NCBI RefSeq assembly: GCF_947488945.1 | Contig: NZ_CANLBS010000003.1 | Location: forward strand, 1-64,000 | DNA: 64,000 nucleotides | Direction: 5' to 3' | Origin: an uncultured Streptomyces sp. | Lineage (GTDB): Bacteria > Actinomycetota > Actinomycetes > Streptomycetales > Streptomycetaceae | In this document: positions 51,999 to 61,998 of the stretch, in pieces | How the letters are laid out: the number at the start of each line of letters is the position of its first letter | Position numbering within the stretch: position 1 is the first letter of the stretch | The notes under the pieces: model-generated | What the model was told of the DNA's origin: nothing | What the model saw: only the letters and a program-made list of their open reading frames with translations | Database searches by the model: none | Program-made: the position numbers and the translations under genes

Positions 51999-54900
51999 TC
52001 AGTCCTCGCCCTCCAGATCGCCCTCGGTTTCCAGGAAGACCTGCCGCAGCGCCTCCAGGACGGCCGGGTCCGGCTTCTCCCACATGCCGCGCGACTCCGC
52101 CTCCAGCAGTCGCTCCGCGATGCCGTGCAGCGCCCAGGGGTTGGCCTGCTGCAGGAACGCCCGGTTTTCGGGGTCGAGGACGTACGTCTGTGTCAGCTTG
52201 TCGTACATCCAGTCGGCGACGACGCCGGTGGTGGCGTCGTACCCGAAGAGGTAGTCGACCGTGGCGGCGAGTTCGAACGCGCCCTTGTAGCCGTGGCGCC
52301 GCATCGCCTCGATCCACTTCGGGTTGACCACGCGGGCGCGGAAGACGCGGGAGGTCTCCTCGACCAGGGTGCGGGTGCGGACCGTCTCGGGACGGGTGGA
52401 GTCCCCGATGTACGCCTCGGGGGCGGTGCCCTTCAGCGCGCGGACGGTGGCCACCATGCCGCCGTGGTACTGGAAGTAGTCGTCCGAGTCCGCGATGTCG
52501 TGCTCGCGGGTGTCGGTGTTCTTCGCGGCGACCGCGATGCGCTTGTAGGCGCTCTCCATCTCCTCGCGGGCGGGGCGGCCGTCGAGTTCACGGCCGTAGG
52601 CGTAGCCGCCCCAGACCGTGTAGACCTCGGCGAGGTCGGCGTCGGTGCGCCAGTCGCGGGAGTCGATGAGCTGGAGCAGTCCGGCGCCGTACGTGCCGGG
52701 GCGCGAGCCGAAGATCCGGGTGGTGGCCCGGCGTTCGTCGCCGTGTTCCGCCAGGTCGGCCTGGGTGTGGGCGCGTACGTGGTTCCGCTCGGCGGGCTCG
52801 TCCAGCGAGGCGGCCAGGCGCACGGCGTCGTCCAGCAGGCCGACGGTGTGCGGGAAGGCGTCCCGGAAGAAGCCGGAGATCCGCAGCGTGACGTCGATGC
52901 GGGGGCGCCCCAGTTCCTCGTACGGGATGGCCTCCAGGCCGGTGACGCGGCGGGAGGCGTCGTCCCAGACGGGGCGGATGCCGAGCAGCGCGAACGCCTC
53001 GGCGATGTCGTCTCCGGCCGTGCGCATGGCGCTGGTGCCCCACAGCGAGAGGCCGACGGAGGTGGGCCAGTCGCCGTTGTCGGCGCGGTAGCGCTCCAGC
53101 AGCGAGTCGGCGAGGGCCTGTCCGGTCTCCCAGGCGAGCTTGGAGGGGACGGCCTTCGGGTCGACGGAGTAGAAGTTGCGGCCGGTCGGCAGCACGTTGA
53201 CCAGGCCGCGCAGCGGAGAGCCGGACGGTCCGGCGGGCACGAAGCCGCCGTTCAACGCGTGGACGGAGTGGGTGAGTTCGTCGGTGGTGGCGGCCAGCCG
53301 GGGCACCACCTCGTCGGCGGCGAAGGTGAGGATGTCGGCGACCGCCTCCGGGTGGCCGGCGGCGACGGCCGCCACGGCCTCCCGGTCCCAGCCGGCGTCC
53401 TCCATCGCCTGGACCAGGGCGCGGGCCTGCTCCTCGATCTCGTCGGCGGCGGTGCGGGTGGCCGCCGACTCGTCCAGGCCGAGCGCCTCGCGCAGGCCGG
53501 GCAGCGAGGCGGTGCCGCCCCAGATCTGGCGGGCGCGCAGCACGGCGAGGACCAGGTTGACCCGATCCTTGCCGGCCGGGGCGCCGCCGAGGACGTGCAG
53601 CCCGTCGCGGATCTGGACGTCCTTGATCTCACAGAGCCAGCCGTCGAGATGCATGATGAACTCGTCGAAGCCCTCGTCCTCCGGGCGGTCTTCCAGCCCC
53701 AGGTCGTGGTCGAGCTTCGCGGCCTGGATCAGGGTCCAGATCTGGGCGCGGATCGCGGGCAGCTTCGCCGGGTCCATCGCGGCGATCTGGGCGTGTTCGT
53801 CCAGGAGTTGCTCAAGCCGGGCGATGTCGCCGTAGCTGTCGGCGCGCGCCATCGGCGGCACCAGGTGGTCGACGAGCGTCGCGTGCACCCGGCGCTTGGC
53901 CTGGGTGCCCTCGCCCGGGTCGTTGACGAGGAACGGGTAGACCAGCGGTAGGTCGCCGAGGGCCGCGTCCGGGCCGCACGAGGCGGAGAGTCCGGCGTTC
54001 TTGCCGGGCAGCCACTCCAGGTTGCCGTGCTTGCCGAGGTGGATCATCGCGTCCGCGCCGAAGCCGTTGTCCTCGGCGGACGCCGCGATCCAGCGGTAGG
54101 CGGCGAGGTAGTGGTGGGAGGGCGGCAGATCGGGGTCGTGGTAGATCGCGATCGGGTTCTCGCCGAAGCCGCGCGGCGGCTGGATGAGGATCAGCAGGTT
54201 GCCGCGGCGCAGGGCGGCGAGCACGATGTCGCCCTCCGGATTGGCGGACCGGTCCACGAACATCTCGCCGGGCGCGGGCCCCCAGTGCTCCTCGACCGCC
54301 TCGCGGAGGTCGGCGGGCAGTGTGGCGTACCAGCGGCGGTAGTCGGCGGCCGGGATCCGGACCGGGTTGCGGGCGAGTTGCTCCTCGGTCAGCCACTCCT
54401 GGTCGTGGCCGCCCGCCTCGATGAGCGCGTAGATCAGCTCGTCGCCGTCGCCCGAGACGAGGCCGGGGATCTCCTCCTCGGGCCCGAAGTCGTAGCCCTC
54501 GGCGCGCAGTCGGCGCAGCAGCGCGACGGCGCTGGCGGGGGTGTCGAGGCCGACGGCGTTGCCGATGCTGGAGTGCTTGGTCGGGTACGCGGACAGGACC
54601 AGGGTGATCCGCTTCTCGGCGTTCGGGACATGGCGCAGCCGGGCGTGCCGGACGGCGATCCCGGCGACCCGGGCTGCGCGCTCGGCGTCGGGGACGTACG
54701 CGGGCAGTCCGTCCTCGTCGATCTCCTTGAAGGAGAACGGGACGGTGATCAGGCGGCCGTCGAACTCCGGCACCGCGATCTGGGTGGCGGCGTCGAGCGG
54801 GGAGACGCCCTCGTCGTTCTCCTCCCAGGCGCTGCGCGGGCTGGTGAGGCAGAGCGCCTGCAGAATCGGTACGTCGAGGCCGGTGAGGGCGCCCGCGTCC

Positions 54901-55604
54901 CACGACTCGTCGTCGCCGCCGGCCGACGCCTCGGCCGGCCTGGTGCCGCCGGCCGCGAGGACGGTGGTCACGATGGCGTCGGCGGCGCGGAGGGCGTCGA
55001 TGAGTTCGGGCTCGGGGGTACGCAGCGAGGCGACGTACAAAGGCAGCGCGTGGGCCCCGGCGTCCTCGACGGCGGAGCAGAGCGCGTCGACGAACGCGGT
55101 GTTCCCGCTCATGTGGTGGGCGCGGTAGTAGAGGACCGCCACGGTCGGTGCGGAGTCGGGGAGTTCGCGTGCGGTCCGCTCCAACGGGCCCCAGGCGGGG
55201 GCCGGGGTGGGCGGGTCGAAGCCGTGGCCGGTCAGCAGCACGGTGTCGGAGAGGAAGCGGGCCAACTGCTCCAGGTTCCCCGGACCGCCGTGCGCGAGGT
55301 AGGCGTGCGCCTCGGCGGCGATGCCGATCGGAACGGTGGAGGCGGCCATGAGTTGCGCGTCGGGCGCCTGCTCGCCGGTGAGCACGACGACCGGGCGGCC
55401 GGTCGCCAGCACCTCGTCGAGCCCTTCCTGCCAGGCGCGGACCCCGCCGAGGAGGCGTACGACGACGAGGTCGGCCCCGTCCAGCAGTGCGGGCAGCGCG
55501 TCGGGCTCGAGGCGCGAGGGGTTGGCGTAGCGGTAGGCGACCGGGCCCTCGCAGGCACGGGCGCTCAGCAGGTCGGTGTCGGAGGTCGACAGGAGCAGGA
55601 TCAT
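51999..55604 (-). CDS. cobN: Cobaltochelatase subunit CobN
   Basis: A 1201-residue large subunit of the ATP-dependent aerobic cobalt chelatase (CobNST), which inserts Co2+ into hydrogenobyrinic acid a,c-diamide. Seen: the N-terminal MILLLSTSDTDLLSARA, TVAVLYYRAHHMSGNTAFVDAL, KRITLVLSAYPTKHSSIGNAVGLDTPASAVALL, DPDLPPSHHYLAAYRWIA, IHLGKHGNLEWLPGKNAGLS, SLWGTSAMRTAGDDIAEAFALLG and the C-terminal FLQQANPWALHGIAERLLEA, all CobN/ChlH/BchH landmarks. A cobalamin riboswitch in its leader gives B12 feedback. CobS/CobT (ChlI/ChlD-type) partners are not in the window. The stop region is duplicated: 18 bp recurs at about 51980-52014. Confidence 0.97.
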   Translation of the reverse strand: MILLLSTSDTDLLSARACEGPVAYRYANPSRLEPDALPALLDGADLVVVRLLGGVRAWQEGLDEVLATGRPVVVLTGEQAPDAQLMAASTVPIGIAAEAHAYLAHGGPGNLEQLARFLSDTVLLTGHGFDPPTPAPAWGPLERTARELPDSAPTVAVLYYRAHHMSGNTAFVDALCSAVEDAGAHALPLYVASLRTPEPELIDALRAADAIVTTVLAAGGTRPAEASAGGDDESWDAGALTGLDVPILQALCLTSPRSAWEENDEGVSPLDAATQIAVPEFDGRLITVPFSFKEIDEDGLPAYVPDAERAARVAGIAVRHARLRHVPNAEKRITLVLSAYPTKHSSIGNAVGLDTPASAVALLRRLRAEGYDFGPEEEIPGLVSGDGDELIYALIEAGGHDQEWLTEEQLARNPVRIPAADYRRWYATLPADLREAVEEHWGPAPGEMFVDRSANPEGDIVLAALRRGNLLILIQPPRGFGENPIAIYHDPDLPPSHHYLAAYRWIAASAEDNGFGADAMIHLGKHGNLEWLPGKNAGLSASCGPDAALGDLPLVYPFLVNDPGEGTQAKRRVHATLVDHLVPPMARADSYGDIARLEQLLDEHAQIAAMDPAKLPAIRAQIWTLIQAAKLDHDLGLEDRPEDEGFDEFIMHLDGWLCEIKDVQIRDGLHVLGGAPAGKDRVNLVLAVLRARQIWGGTASLPGLREALGLDESAATRTAADEIEEQARALVQAMEDAGWDREAVAAVAAGHPEAVADILTFAADEVVPRLAATTDELTHSVHALNGGFVPAGPSGSPLRGLVNVLPTGRNFYSVDPKAVPSKLAWETGQALADSLLERYRADNGDWPTSVGLSLWGTSAMRTAGDDIAEAFALLGIRPVWDDASRRVTGLEAIPYEELGRPRIDVTLRISGFFRDAFPHTVGLLDDAVRLAASLDEPAERNHVRAHTQADLAEHGDERRATTRIFGSRPGTYGAGLLQLIDSRDWRTDADLAEVYTVWGGYAYGRELDGRPAREEMESAYKRIAVAAKNTDTREHDIADSDDYFQYHGGMVATVRALKGTAPEAYIGDSTRPETVRTRTLVEETSRVFRARVVNPKWIEAMRRHGYKGAFELAATVDYLFGYDATTGVVADWMYDKLTQTYVLDPENRAFLQQANPWALHGIAERLLEAESRGMWEKPDPAVLEALRQVFLETEGDLEGED

Positions 55605-55689
55605 GCTGAGTCAGCCCTTCCTCGGGGTGTCCACGCCCCGGGCGGTGTCGGAGTGGTTCTCCCCTGCTCCGCGCGAAGCCGGGAGCTGG

Positions 55690-55825
55690 GGGAAGGGAGT
55701 TCCTGACTCGCCCGGCCGCACGTGCGGACCGGGCTCACAGTGGCGGGACCGCGCCGGATTCGCACCGGCTTCCTCCCCTGTCGCCATATGGCGCGGCGGC
55801 CTGAACGGGCCGCCGCGAGCATCCT
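55690..55825 (-). promoter_or_regulatory. Cobalamin (B12) riboswitch controlling cobN
   Basis: On the minus strand, a paired element (GCGGCGGCC/GGCCGCCGC, about 55795-55818) is followed by AGGAAGCCGGTGCGAATCCGG and CGGTCCCGCCACTGTGA, the highly conserved core of the cobalamin riboswitch, and then GAGTCAGGAACTCCC as the B12-box equivalent. The leader continues to the cobN ATG at 55604, with a hairpin (CGGGG/CCCCG, about 55622-55640) next to the ribosome-binding site GAGGAAGG, suggesting translational or terminator-type control. Ends are approximate. Confidence 0.9.
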
Positions 55826-55829
55826 AAGC

Positions 55830-56177
55830 GGCCGGGTCGTGGCGTGGGAGAGGCCGGGTACCGGTGGGCCGGAGGAGGGGTACGGGGCGGTTGATGCGGA
55901 ACGGCGCCCCGCGCCCCGCACCCGCACCCGCACCGCCCGCACCCCACACCCGGCTCCCGCCCCGCACCCCGCACTCGCACCGCGTCCCGCCACCACCCCG
56001 CCCCGTGCGACCTCCCCCCGTCCCGTCCCGCCTCCGCACCCCACACAGCACCCGGCACGCCCGCGCTCCCTCAAGCTCCGCCGCCCCGCGCCGCCAAGCT
56101 CCGCCGCCCCGCCCGCGTTCCACCCTCGCGGCGCAGCTCACAGGCGCGCGGGGGGTGGCGGACGGGGCCGGGTCGGT
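55830..56177. repeat. Strand-biased C-rich low-complexity spacer between cobN and cobG
   Basis: About 350 bp, with 55910-56130 dominated by CCCGCACC- and CCGCC-like tracts on the plus strand, so strongly purine/pyrimidine-asymmetric. It must hold the divergent promoters, but no consensus pair is clear. Confidence 0.6.
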
Positions 56178-56189
56178 ATGCTCGCGGCC

Positions 56190-57701
56190 ATGTCCCCCAC
56201 CGCCGATTCGTCCCCTGCACCGGGCGCCGCCTGTGCCCGGAGCGGCGGCGACGCCTGCCCCGGAACGCTGCGGCTGCACCGGGCGGACGACGGGGCGCTG
56301 GCCCGGATCCGGATACCCGGCGGCGTACTGACCACCGCTCAGGCGCACCGGCTGCGGGAGGCCGCCGAGCGGCTCGGGGACGGTGAGCTGCATCTCACCT
56401 CGCGGGGCAACGTCCAGCTCCGCGGTCTCGCCGACGACAGCGGGACCGAACTGGCCGCGCTGCTCGGCGCGGCGGGGCTGCTGCCGTCCGAACGCCACGA
56501 GCGGGTACGCAACATCGTCGCCTCCCCCCTGTCCGGCCTCGACGGCCCGCACGCCGCGGGGGCACAGAGGGGCAGCGCCACCAGGCCCCATGCCACCGGC
56601 CCGTACGCCGCCGGGGCACACAGGATCAGCGCCACCGACCCGCGCACCACCGCCGCCTCCCGCGGGGTGGCCGACGTGCGCCCCTGGCTCACCGCCCTCG
56701 ACGCCCTGATCTGCGGGAGCGACGCCGCCACCGCGCTCTCCGGCCGCTTCCTCTTCGCCCTCGACGACGGCCGGGGCGACGTCGACGGGCTCGGCGCGGA
56801 CGTCACGCTGATCGCCACCGGCCCGGACGGGGCGCTGCTGCGGATCGCGGGCCACGACCAGGCCGTCCCCGTCCCCTTCGCGGACGCCCCCGCCGCCGCG
56901 CTCACCGCCGCCCTCGCGTTCCTCGACGCCGCCGGGGACTCCGGCGCCTGGCGGGTGGCGGACCTGTCCGAGAGGGCCCGCGACGCGCTGCCGGCCGAGG
57001 TCGCCCGGCGGACCGGGGTCACCGCGCCGACCGTGACGCGCCCCGCACCGGGCACCGCGCACGTCCCCGGGCCCGGCGCCGTGACCGGTCCCGGCGGACG
57101 GACCGCGCTGCACGTCGGCGTGCCGATGGGCCGCCTGACGGCCGGCCAGTGGCGCACCCTCACCGAGCTCTGCGACGGCGAACTGCGCCTCACCCCCTGG
57201 CGCGGCGTCGTCCTCCCCCTCCCCGAGGCGCACCCCGCCCACCCCCCGGCACCGTCCGGCCTCCCCGACGCGCCGTCCGACTCACCCCCGCGGCCGTCCG
57301 GCCTCCCCGACGCCCCGTCCGGCCTCCCGCCGGACCCCGCCGACCGGACCGCGCACGCCCTGCGCCGCCTCGCCGGCGCCGGCCTGGTCACCGCGCCCGA
57401 CTCGCCGTGGGCCGGGGTCGGGGCCTGCGTGGGTCGGCCGGGCTGCGCAAAGGCGCACGCCGACGTCCGGGCCGACGCGGGGGCCGCTGTCGGACCCGTC
57501 GGACGGCTCCCTGTCTACTGGTCGGGGTGCGAGCGGCGCTGCGGCCACCCGCACGGCGAGTGGACCGACGTGGTCGCGGGCCCGGACGGCTACCGGATCA
57601 CCCGCGTGCGCGACGGGCAGCGGGACGCGCCGGTCGTCGTCCCGCACGATCCGGCGGCGCTCGCCGCCGCCGTCGCTGCGGCCCGCTCCGCCACGACCTG
57701 A
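56190..57701 (+). CDS. cobG: Precorrin-3B synthase
   Basis: A 503-residue CobG (507 from ATG 56178). It uses O2 to hydroxylate precorrin-3A, the hallmark of the aerobic B12 route. The sulfite/nitrite reductase-like halves are visible: LHLTSRGNVQLRGL and ELRLTPWRGVVLP. The C-terminal 4Fe-4S cysteines are in GACVGRPGCAKAH and YWSGCERRCGHPHGEW. Two inserts are unusual: an imperfectly duplicated Ala/Gly/His/Arg stretch around 56545-56640 and a Pro-rich linker with PSGLPDAPS repeated (57256-57330). First gene of cobG-cobH-cobIJ. Confidence 0.93.
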   Translation: MSPTADSSPAPGAACARSGGDACPGTLRLHRADDGALARIRIPGGVLTTAQAHRLREAAERLGDGELHLTSRGNVQLRGLADDSGTELAALLGAAGLLPSERHERVRNIVASPLSGLDGPHAAGAQRGSATRPHATGPYAAGAHRISATDPRTTAASRGVADVRPWLTALDALICGSDAATALSGRFLFALDDGRGDVDGLGADVTLIATGPDGALLRIAGHDQAVPVPFADAPAAALTAALAFLDAAGDSGAWRVADLSERARDALPAEVARRTGVTAPTVTRPAPGTAHVPGPGAVTGPGGRTALHVGVPMGRLTAGQWRTLTELCDGELRLTPWRGVVLPLPEAHPAHPPAPSGLPDAPSDSPPRPSGLPDAPSGLPPDPADRTAHALRRLAGAGLVTAPDSPWAGVGACVGRPGCAKAHADVRADAGAAVGPVGRLPVYWSGCERRCGHPHGEWTDVVAGPDGYRITRVRDGQRDAPVVVPHDPAALAAAVAAARSATT

Positions 57702-57827
57702 CCCACCGCGCAGCCCGTGCCGCACGGCGCGCGCACCGCCACGCCCCGGTCCCGGACCACGACCGGAACCGCCCCCGGCCGGCCGCCGAAGACGACCGGC
57801 CGGCCCGACGAAGAAAGCGACAGCACT

Positions 57828-58454
57828 GTGCATCAGTACGAGAAGGACGGACCGGCGATCTACCGCCAGTCCTTCGCCACCATCCGCGCGGAGGCGGATC
57901 TGGCCGGGCTGCCCGCCGACGTGAGCCAGGTCGCCGTCCGGATGATCCACGCCTGCGGCATGGTCGACCTCGTACGCGACATCGCTTTCTCTCCTCGCGC
58001 CGTCGCGGACGCCCGCGCCGCGCTGCGCGCCGGGGCGCCGATTCTGTGCGACGTGGCGATGGTGGCCAGCGGCGTCACCCGCAAGCGGCTGCCCGCCGGC
58101 AACGAGGTGGTCTGCACCCTCTCCGACCCGGCCGTGCCCGGTCTGGCGAAGGAGCTCGGCACCACCCGCTCGGCGGCCGCGCTGGAGCTGTGGCGGGACC
58201 GGCTCGAAGGCGCCGTGGTCGCCGTCGGCAATGCGCCGACCGCGCTGTTCCGGCTGCTGGAGATGATCGAGGAGGGCGCGCCGCGTCCGGCCGCCGTCAT
58301 CGGCGTCCCGGTGGGCTTCGTCGGCGCCGCCGAGTCCAAGGAGGCCCTGGCCGCCCACCCGTCCGGCCTGGAACACCTGGTGGTGCGCGGCCGGCGCGGC
58401 GGCAGCGCCATCGCCGCCGCGGCCCTCAACGCCATCGCCAGCGAGGAAGAGTGA
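57828..58454 (+). CDS. cobH: Precorrin-8X methylmutase
   Basis: A 208-residue CobH/CbiC that moves the C11 methyl to C12 to give hydrogenobyrinate. Typical blocks: [35 protein letters not shown] (catalytic His), [34 protein letters not shown] and [16 protein letters not shown] start at 57828; the stop overlaps the next gene's GTG by 4 bp. A 126-bp gap separates it from cobG. Confidence 0.96.
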   Translation: MHQYEKDGPAIYRQSFATIRAEADLAGLPADVSQVAVRMIHACGMVDLVRDIAFSPRAVADARAALRAGAPILCDVAMVASGVTRKRLPAGNEVVCTLSDPAVPGLAKELGTTRSAAALELWRDRLEGAVVAVGNAPTALFRLLEMIEEGAPRPAAVIGVPVGFVGAAESKEALAAHPSGLEHLVVRGRRGGSAIAAAALNAIASEEE

Positions 58455-59998
58455 CCAGCCCCGTGACCACCCCCGACGGCACCGGCGCGACCACCCCCGG
58501 ACGCCTCTACGGAGTCGGACTCGGCCCCGGCGACCCGGAGCTGATGACCGTACGGGCGGTGCGCGCCCTCGCCGAGGCCGACGTCGTGGCGTACCACAGC
58601 GCGCGGCACGGACGGTCGATCGCCCGGTCGATCGCCGCCGCGCACCTGCGCGCCGACCACATCGAGGAGCCGCTGGTCTACCCCGTCACGACGGAGACCA
58701 CCGACCACCCCGGCGGCTACCGGGGCGCGCTGGAGGAGTTCTACGCCGAGGCCGCGGACCGTCTCGCCGCCCACCTCGACGCCGGCCGGACCGTGGCCGT
58801 CCTCGCCGAGGGCGACCCGATGTTCTACGGCTCGTACATGCACATGCACAAGCGGCTCGCGGACCGGTACGTCACCGAGGTGATCCCCGGGGTCACCTCG
58901 GTCAGCGCCGCCGCCGCGCGGCTCGGGACCCCGCTCGTGGAGGGCGAGGAGATCCTGACGATCCTGCCCGGCACGCTCCCCGAGGAGGAGCTGACGGCCC
59001 GTCTGGCGTCGACGGACTCGGCCGTGGTGATGAAGCTCGGCCGTACCTTCCCGGCGGTGCGCCGCGCGTTCGAGGCGTCGGGCCGGCTGCCCGAGGCACG
59101 GTACGTCGAACGGGCCACCATGGCGGGCGAGCGGACCGGCGACCTGGCCGGTGTCGAGGCGGACTCGGTGCCGTACTTCGCGGTGGCGGTGCTGCCCAGC
59201 CGGATCGACGCGCCGCGCCCCGAGCGGACCCCGGAGTCCGGCGAGGTCGTCGTCGTCGGCACTGGCCCGGCCGGACCGCTGTGGCTGACGCCGGAGACGC
59301 GCGGGGCGCTGGCCGCCGCCGACGACGTCGTCGGCTACACCACCTATCTGGACCGGGTGCCGGTGCGGCCGGGACAGACACGGCACGGCTCGGACAACAA
59401 GGTGGAGGCCGAGCGCGCCGAGTTCGCCCTCGACCTGGCCCGCCGCGGACGCCGCGTCGCGGTGGTCTCCGGCGGCGATCCGGGCGTCTTCGCCATGGCG
59501 ACCGCGGTGCTGGAGGCGGCGTCGCAGGACGCGTACGCCGACGTCCCGGTGCGGGTGCTGCCGGGGGTGACCGCGGCCAACGCGGCGGCGGCCCGCGCGG
59601 GCGCCCCGCTCGGCCACGACTACGCGACCCTCTCGCTCTCCGACCGGCTCAAGCCGTGGGAGGTCATCGCGACGCGGCTGCGCGCCGCCGCGTCGGCGGA
59701 CCTGGTGCTGGCCCTGTACAACCCTGGGTCCAGGAGCCGGAACTGGCAGGTCGGCAAGGCCCGCGACCTGCTGCTGGAGCACCGCTCGCCGGACACCCCC
59801 GTGGTGCTGGGGCGGGACGTCGGCGGTCCCGCGGAGAGCGTGCGGACGGTCCGGCTGGCCGATCTCGATCCGGCGGAGGTGGACATGCGGACGCTGCTGA
59901 TCGTCGGCTCGTCCCAGACCCGCTGGGTGGAGCGCGGCGACGGGCGCCGGATCGTGTGGACCCCCCGCCGTTACCCGGAGCCCGAGCAGCCCGCGTAG
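58451..59998 (+). CDS. cobIJ: Fused CobI-CobJ: precorrin-2 C20- and precorrin-3B C17-methyltransferase
   Basis: A 515-residue fusion of two SAM-dependent precorrin methyltransferases. The N-terminal CobI half has [37 protein letters not shown] and [18 protein letters not shown]. The C-terminal CobJ half, from about residue 265, has [40 protein letters not shown] and [22 protein letters not shown]. The fusion is common in actinobacteria and puts two sequential steps around CobG in one polypeptide. The GTG overlaps the cobH stop. Confidence 0.96.
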   Translation: MTSPVTTPDGTGATTPGRLYGVGLGPGDPELMTVRAVRALAEADVVAYHSARHGRSIARSIAAAHLRADHIEEPLVYPVTTETTDHPGGYRGALEEFYAEAADRLAAHLDAGRTVAVLAEGDPMFYGSYMHMHKRLADRYVTEVIPGVTSVSAAAARLGTPLVEGEEILTILPGTLPEEELTARLASTDSAVVMKLGRTFPAVRRAFEASGRLPEARYVERATMAGERTGDLAGVEADSVPYFAVAVLPSRIDAPRPERTPESGEVVVVGTGPAGPLWLTPETRGALAAADDVVGYTTYLDRVPVRPGQTRHGSDNKVEAERAEFALDLARRGRRVAVVSGGDPGVFAMATAVLEAASQDAYADVPVRVLPGVTAANAAAARAGAPLGHDYATLSLSDRLKPWEVIATRLRAAASADLVLALYNPGSRSRNWQVGKARDLLLEHRSPDTPVVLGRDVGGPAESVRTVRLADLDPAEVDMRTLLIVGSSQTRWVERGDGRRIVWTPRRYPEPEQPA

Positions 59999-60026
59999 GG
60001 CGGTCCCGTCGGGTGAACGGGCCGGG

Positions 60027-60818
60027 TCAGTTGGCGGGGAACCGCTCCCGCAGCCAGTCCAGCGCCTCCCGGGGCGTACCGGCCACCGGCACCCCCTCGG
60101 GCACCGGTGGCCGCCGGACCACCACCACCGGGATGCCCACCTCGCGGGCGGCGGCGAGCTTCGGGGCGGTCGCCGCACCGCCGCTGTCCTTGGTGACGAG
60201 GACGTCGACGCGGTGTCGGCGGATCAGTTCCCGCTCACCGGCGACCGTGAACGGGCCGCGGTCCAGCAGCACCTCCATCCGGGCGGGACACGGCGGTCCG
60301 GGCGCGTCGACCGAGCGCGTCAGGAACCAGAGGCCGTCCAGGTGCGCGAAGGCGGCCAGTCCTGTCCGGCCGGTCGTCAGGAAGACGCGGCCGCCCAGCG
60401 AGGGCAGCAGGGCGGCCGCCTCGTCCAGGGAGCCGACGGAGTGCCAGCGGTCGGCCTCGCCGGGCACCCAGCCGGGCCGGCGGAGTGCCAGCAGGGGAAC
60501 ATGGACCATGGCGGCGGCCCTGGCCGCGTGGAAACTGATCGTCCCGGCGAAAGGATGGGTGGCGTCGATGAGGGCATCCACCCGGTGGATCCTCAGCCAG
60601 TCGGCGAGCCCCTCCGTGCCGCCGAACCCGCCGACACGCACCTCCCCGGGCGGCAGCCGCGGGCTCGCCACCCGGCCGGCCAGCGAGTTGGTGACGCGTA
60701 CGGTCCGACCGGGCGCGCCGGGCTCCGCGAGCGCCTCGGCGACCTGCCGTGCCTCGGTCGTCCCGCCGAGGACGAGAACGTGCGGGGGCCGCGGCTGCGG
60801 CGGGGGTACCGGCTCCAT
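60027..60818 (-). CDS. cobK: Precorrin-6A reductase
   Basis: A 263-residue CobK/CbiJ NADPH-dependent reductase. Blocks: HVLVLGGTTEARQVAEAL (nucleotide-binding), VDALIDATHPFAGTISFHAARA, VFLTTGRTGLAAFAHLDG and VLVTKDSGGAATAPKLAAARE. The start ATG (60816-60818) is only 15 bp from the start of the divergent cbiD. Convergent with cobIJ (28-bp gap). Confidence 0.94.
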   Translation of the reverse strand: MEPVPPPQPRPPHVLVLGGTTEARQVAEALAEPGAPGRTVRVTNSLAGRVASPRLPPGEVRVGGFGGTEGLADWLRIHRVDALIDATHPFAGTISFHAARAAAMVHVPLLALRRPGWVPGEADRWHSVGSLDEAAALLPSLGGRVFLTTGRTGLAAFAHLDGLWFLTRSVDAPGPPCPARMEVLLDRGPFTVAGERELIRRHRVDVLVTKDSGGAATAPKLAAAREVGIPVVVVRRPPVPEGVPVAGTPREALDWLRERFPAN

Positions 60819-60833
60819 CGAAGAGGTCCATCC

Positions 60834-61964
60834 ATGAGCAGTGACGTGAACGGCGGGGCGCGCGGCGGCCGCGAGGCCCAACTCAAACACACCGGGCTGC
60901 GGCCGGGCTGGACGACGGGCGCCTGCGCGACGGCGGCGACCACCGCCGCGTACACCGCGCTGCTGACCGGCGAGTTCCCCGATCCCGTCACCATCACCCT
61001 GCCGAAGGACCGGACGCCGTCGTTCGCGCTGGCCGTGGAGGAACTGGCGGACGGGTACGCCACCGCCGGGGTGGTCAAGGACGCGGGTGACGACCCGGAC
61101 GTGACCCACGGGGCGCTGGTGCGCTCCACGGTCCGGCTGCTTCCCGCGGGTTCGGGCGTGGTCTTCCGGGCCGGCCCCGGCGTCGGCACGGTCACGCTGC
61201 CGGGGCTGCCGCTGGCGGTCGGGGAGCCGGCCATCAATCCGGTGCCCCGCCAGTTGATGCGCGAGCACGTGGCGCGGGTGATGGCGGAGCACGGTTCCAC
61301 CGGCGACGTGGAGATCACCGTCTCGGTGGACCACGGTGAGGAGATCGCCCGTTCCACGTGGAACGGGCGGCTCGGCATCCTCGGCGGGCTGTCGATCCTC
61401 GGCACCACCGGCGTCGTCGTGCCGTACTCCTGCTCGGCGTGGATCGACTCGATCCGGCGCGGGGTGGACGTGGCGCGGGCCGCCGGGCTGACCCACGTGG
61501 CCGGCTGCACCGGCTCCACCTCGGAGAAGACCGTGGCGGCGGAGTACGGACTGCCGGACATCGCCCTGCTCGACATGGGGGACTTCGCCGGGGCGGTGCT
61601 GAAGTACGTGCGCCGTCATCCGGTGGACCGGCTCACCGTCTGCGGCGGTTTCGCCAAGCTGTCGAAGCTCGCGGCCGGCCACCTGGACCTGCACTCGGCC
61701 CGTTCGCAGGTCGACAAGGGGTTCTTGGCCCGTCTGGCGCGGGCCGGCGGAGCGGGCGACGCGCTGGCCGCCGAGGTCGCCACCGCCAACACCGGCCTGG
61801 CCGCACTCCAGTCGTGCGCGGCGGCCGGTGTGCCGCTCGGCGACCTGGTGGCGGTCGCCGCCCGCGACCAGGCGCTCGGCGTGCTGCGGGGTGCACCGGT
61901 GGCGGTGGACGTGATCTGCGTCGACCGCGCGGGCACGGTGGTGGGGCGCAGCGGGGTGCGGTGA
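60834..61964 (+). CDS. cbiD: Cobalt-precorrin-5B C1-methyltransferase (CbiD)
   Basis: A 376-residue CbiD: LRPGWTTGACATAATTAAYTALLTGE, VVKDAGDDPDVTHGA, GTVTLPGLPLAVGEPAINPVPR, GILGGLSILGTTGVVVPYS and AGCTGSTSEKTVAAEYG are diagnostic. In the cobalt-early route it does the C1 methylation that CobF performs in the aerobic route. With CobG present here it probably substitutes for CobF. GAGG lies 7 nt before ATG 60834. Divergent from cobK with a 15-bp gap, convergent with cobM. Confidence 0.95.
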   Translation: MSSDVNGGARGGREAQLKHTGLRPGWTTGACATAATTAAYTALLTGEFPDPVTITLPKDRTPSFALAVEELADGYATAGVVKDAGDDPDVTHGALVRSTVRLLPAGSGVVFRAGPGVGTVTLPGLPLAVGEPAINPVPRQLMREHVARVMAEHGSTGDVEITVSVDHGEEIARSTWNGRLGILGGLSILGTTGVVVPYSCSAWIDSIRRGVDVARAAGLTHVAGCTGSTSEKTVAAEYGLPDIALLDMGDFAGAVLKYVRRHPVDRLTVCGGFAKLSKLAAGHLDLHSARSQVDKGFLARLARAGGAGDALAAEVATANTGLAALQSCAAAGVPLGDLVAVAARDQALGVLRGAPVAVDVICVDRAGTVVGRSGVR

Positions 61965-61998
61965 CCGCGCTCCGTACCGGAACCGGAGCCGGCGCCGG

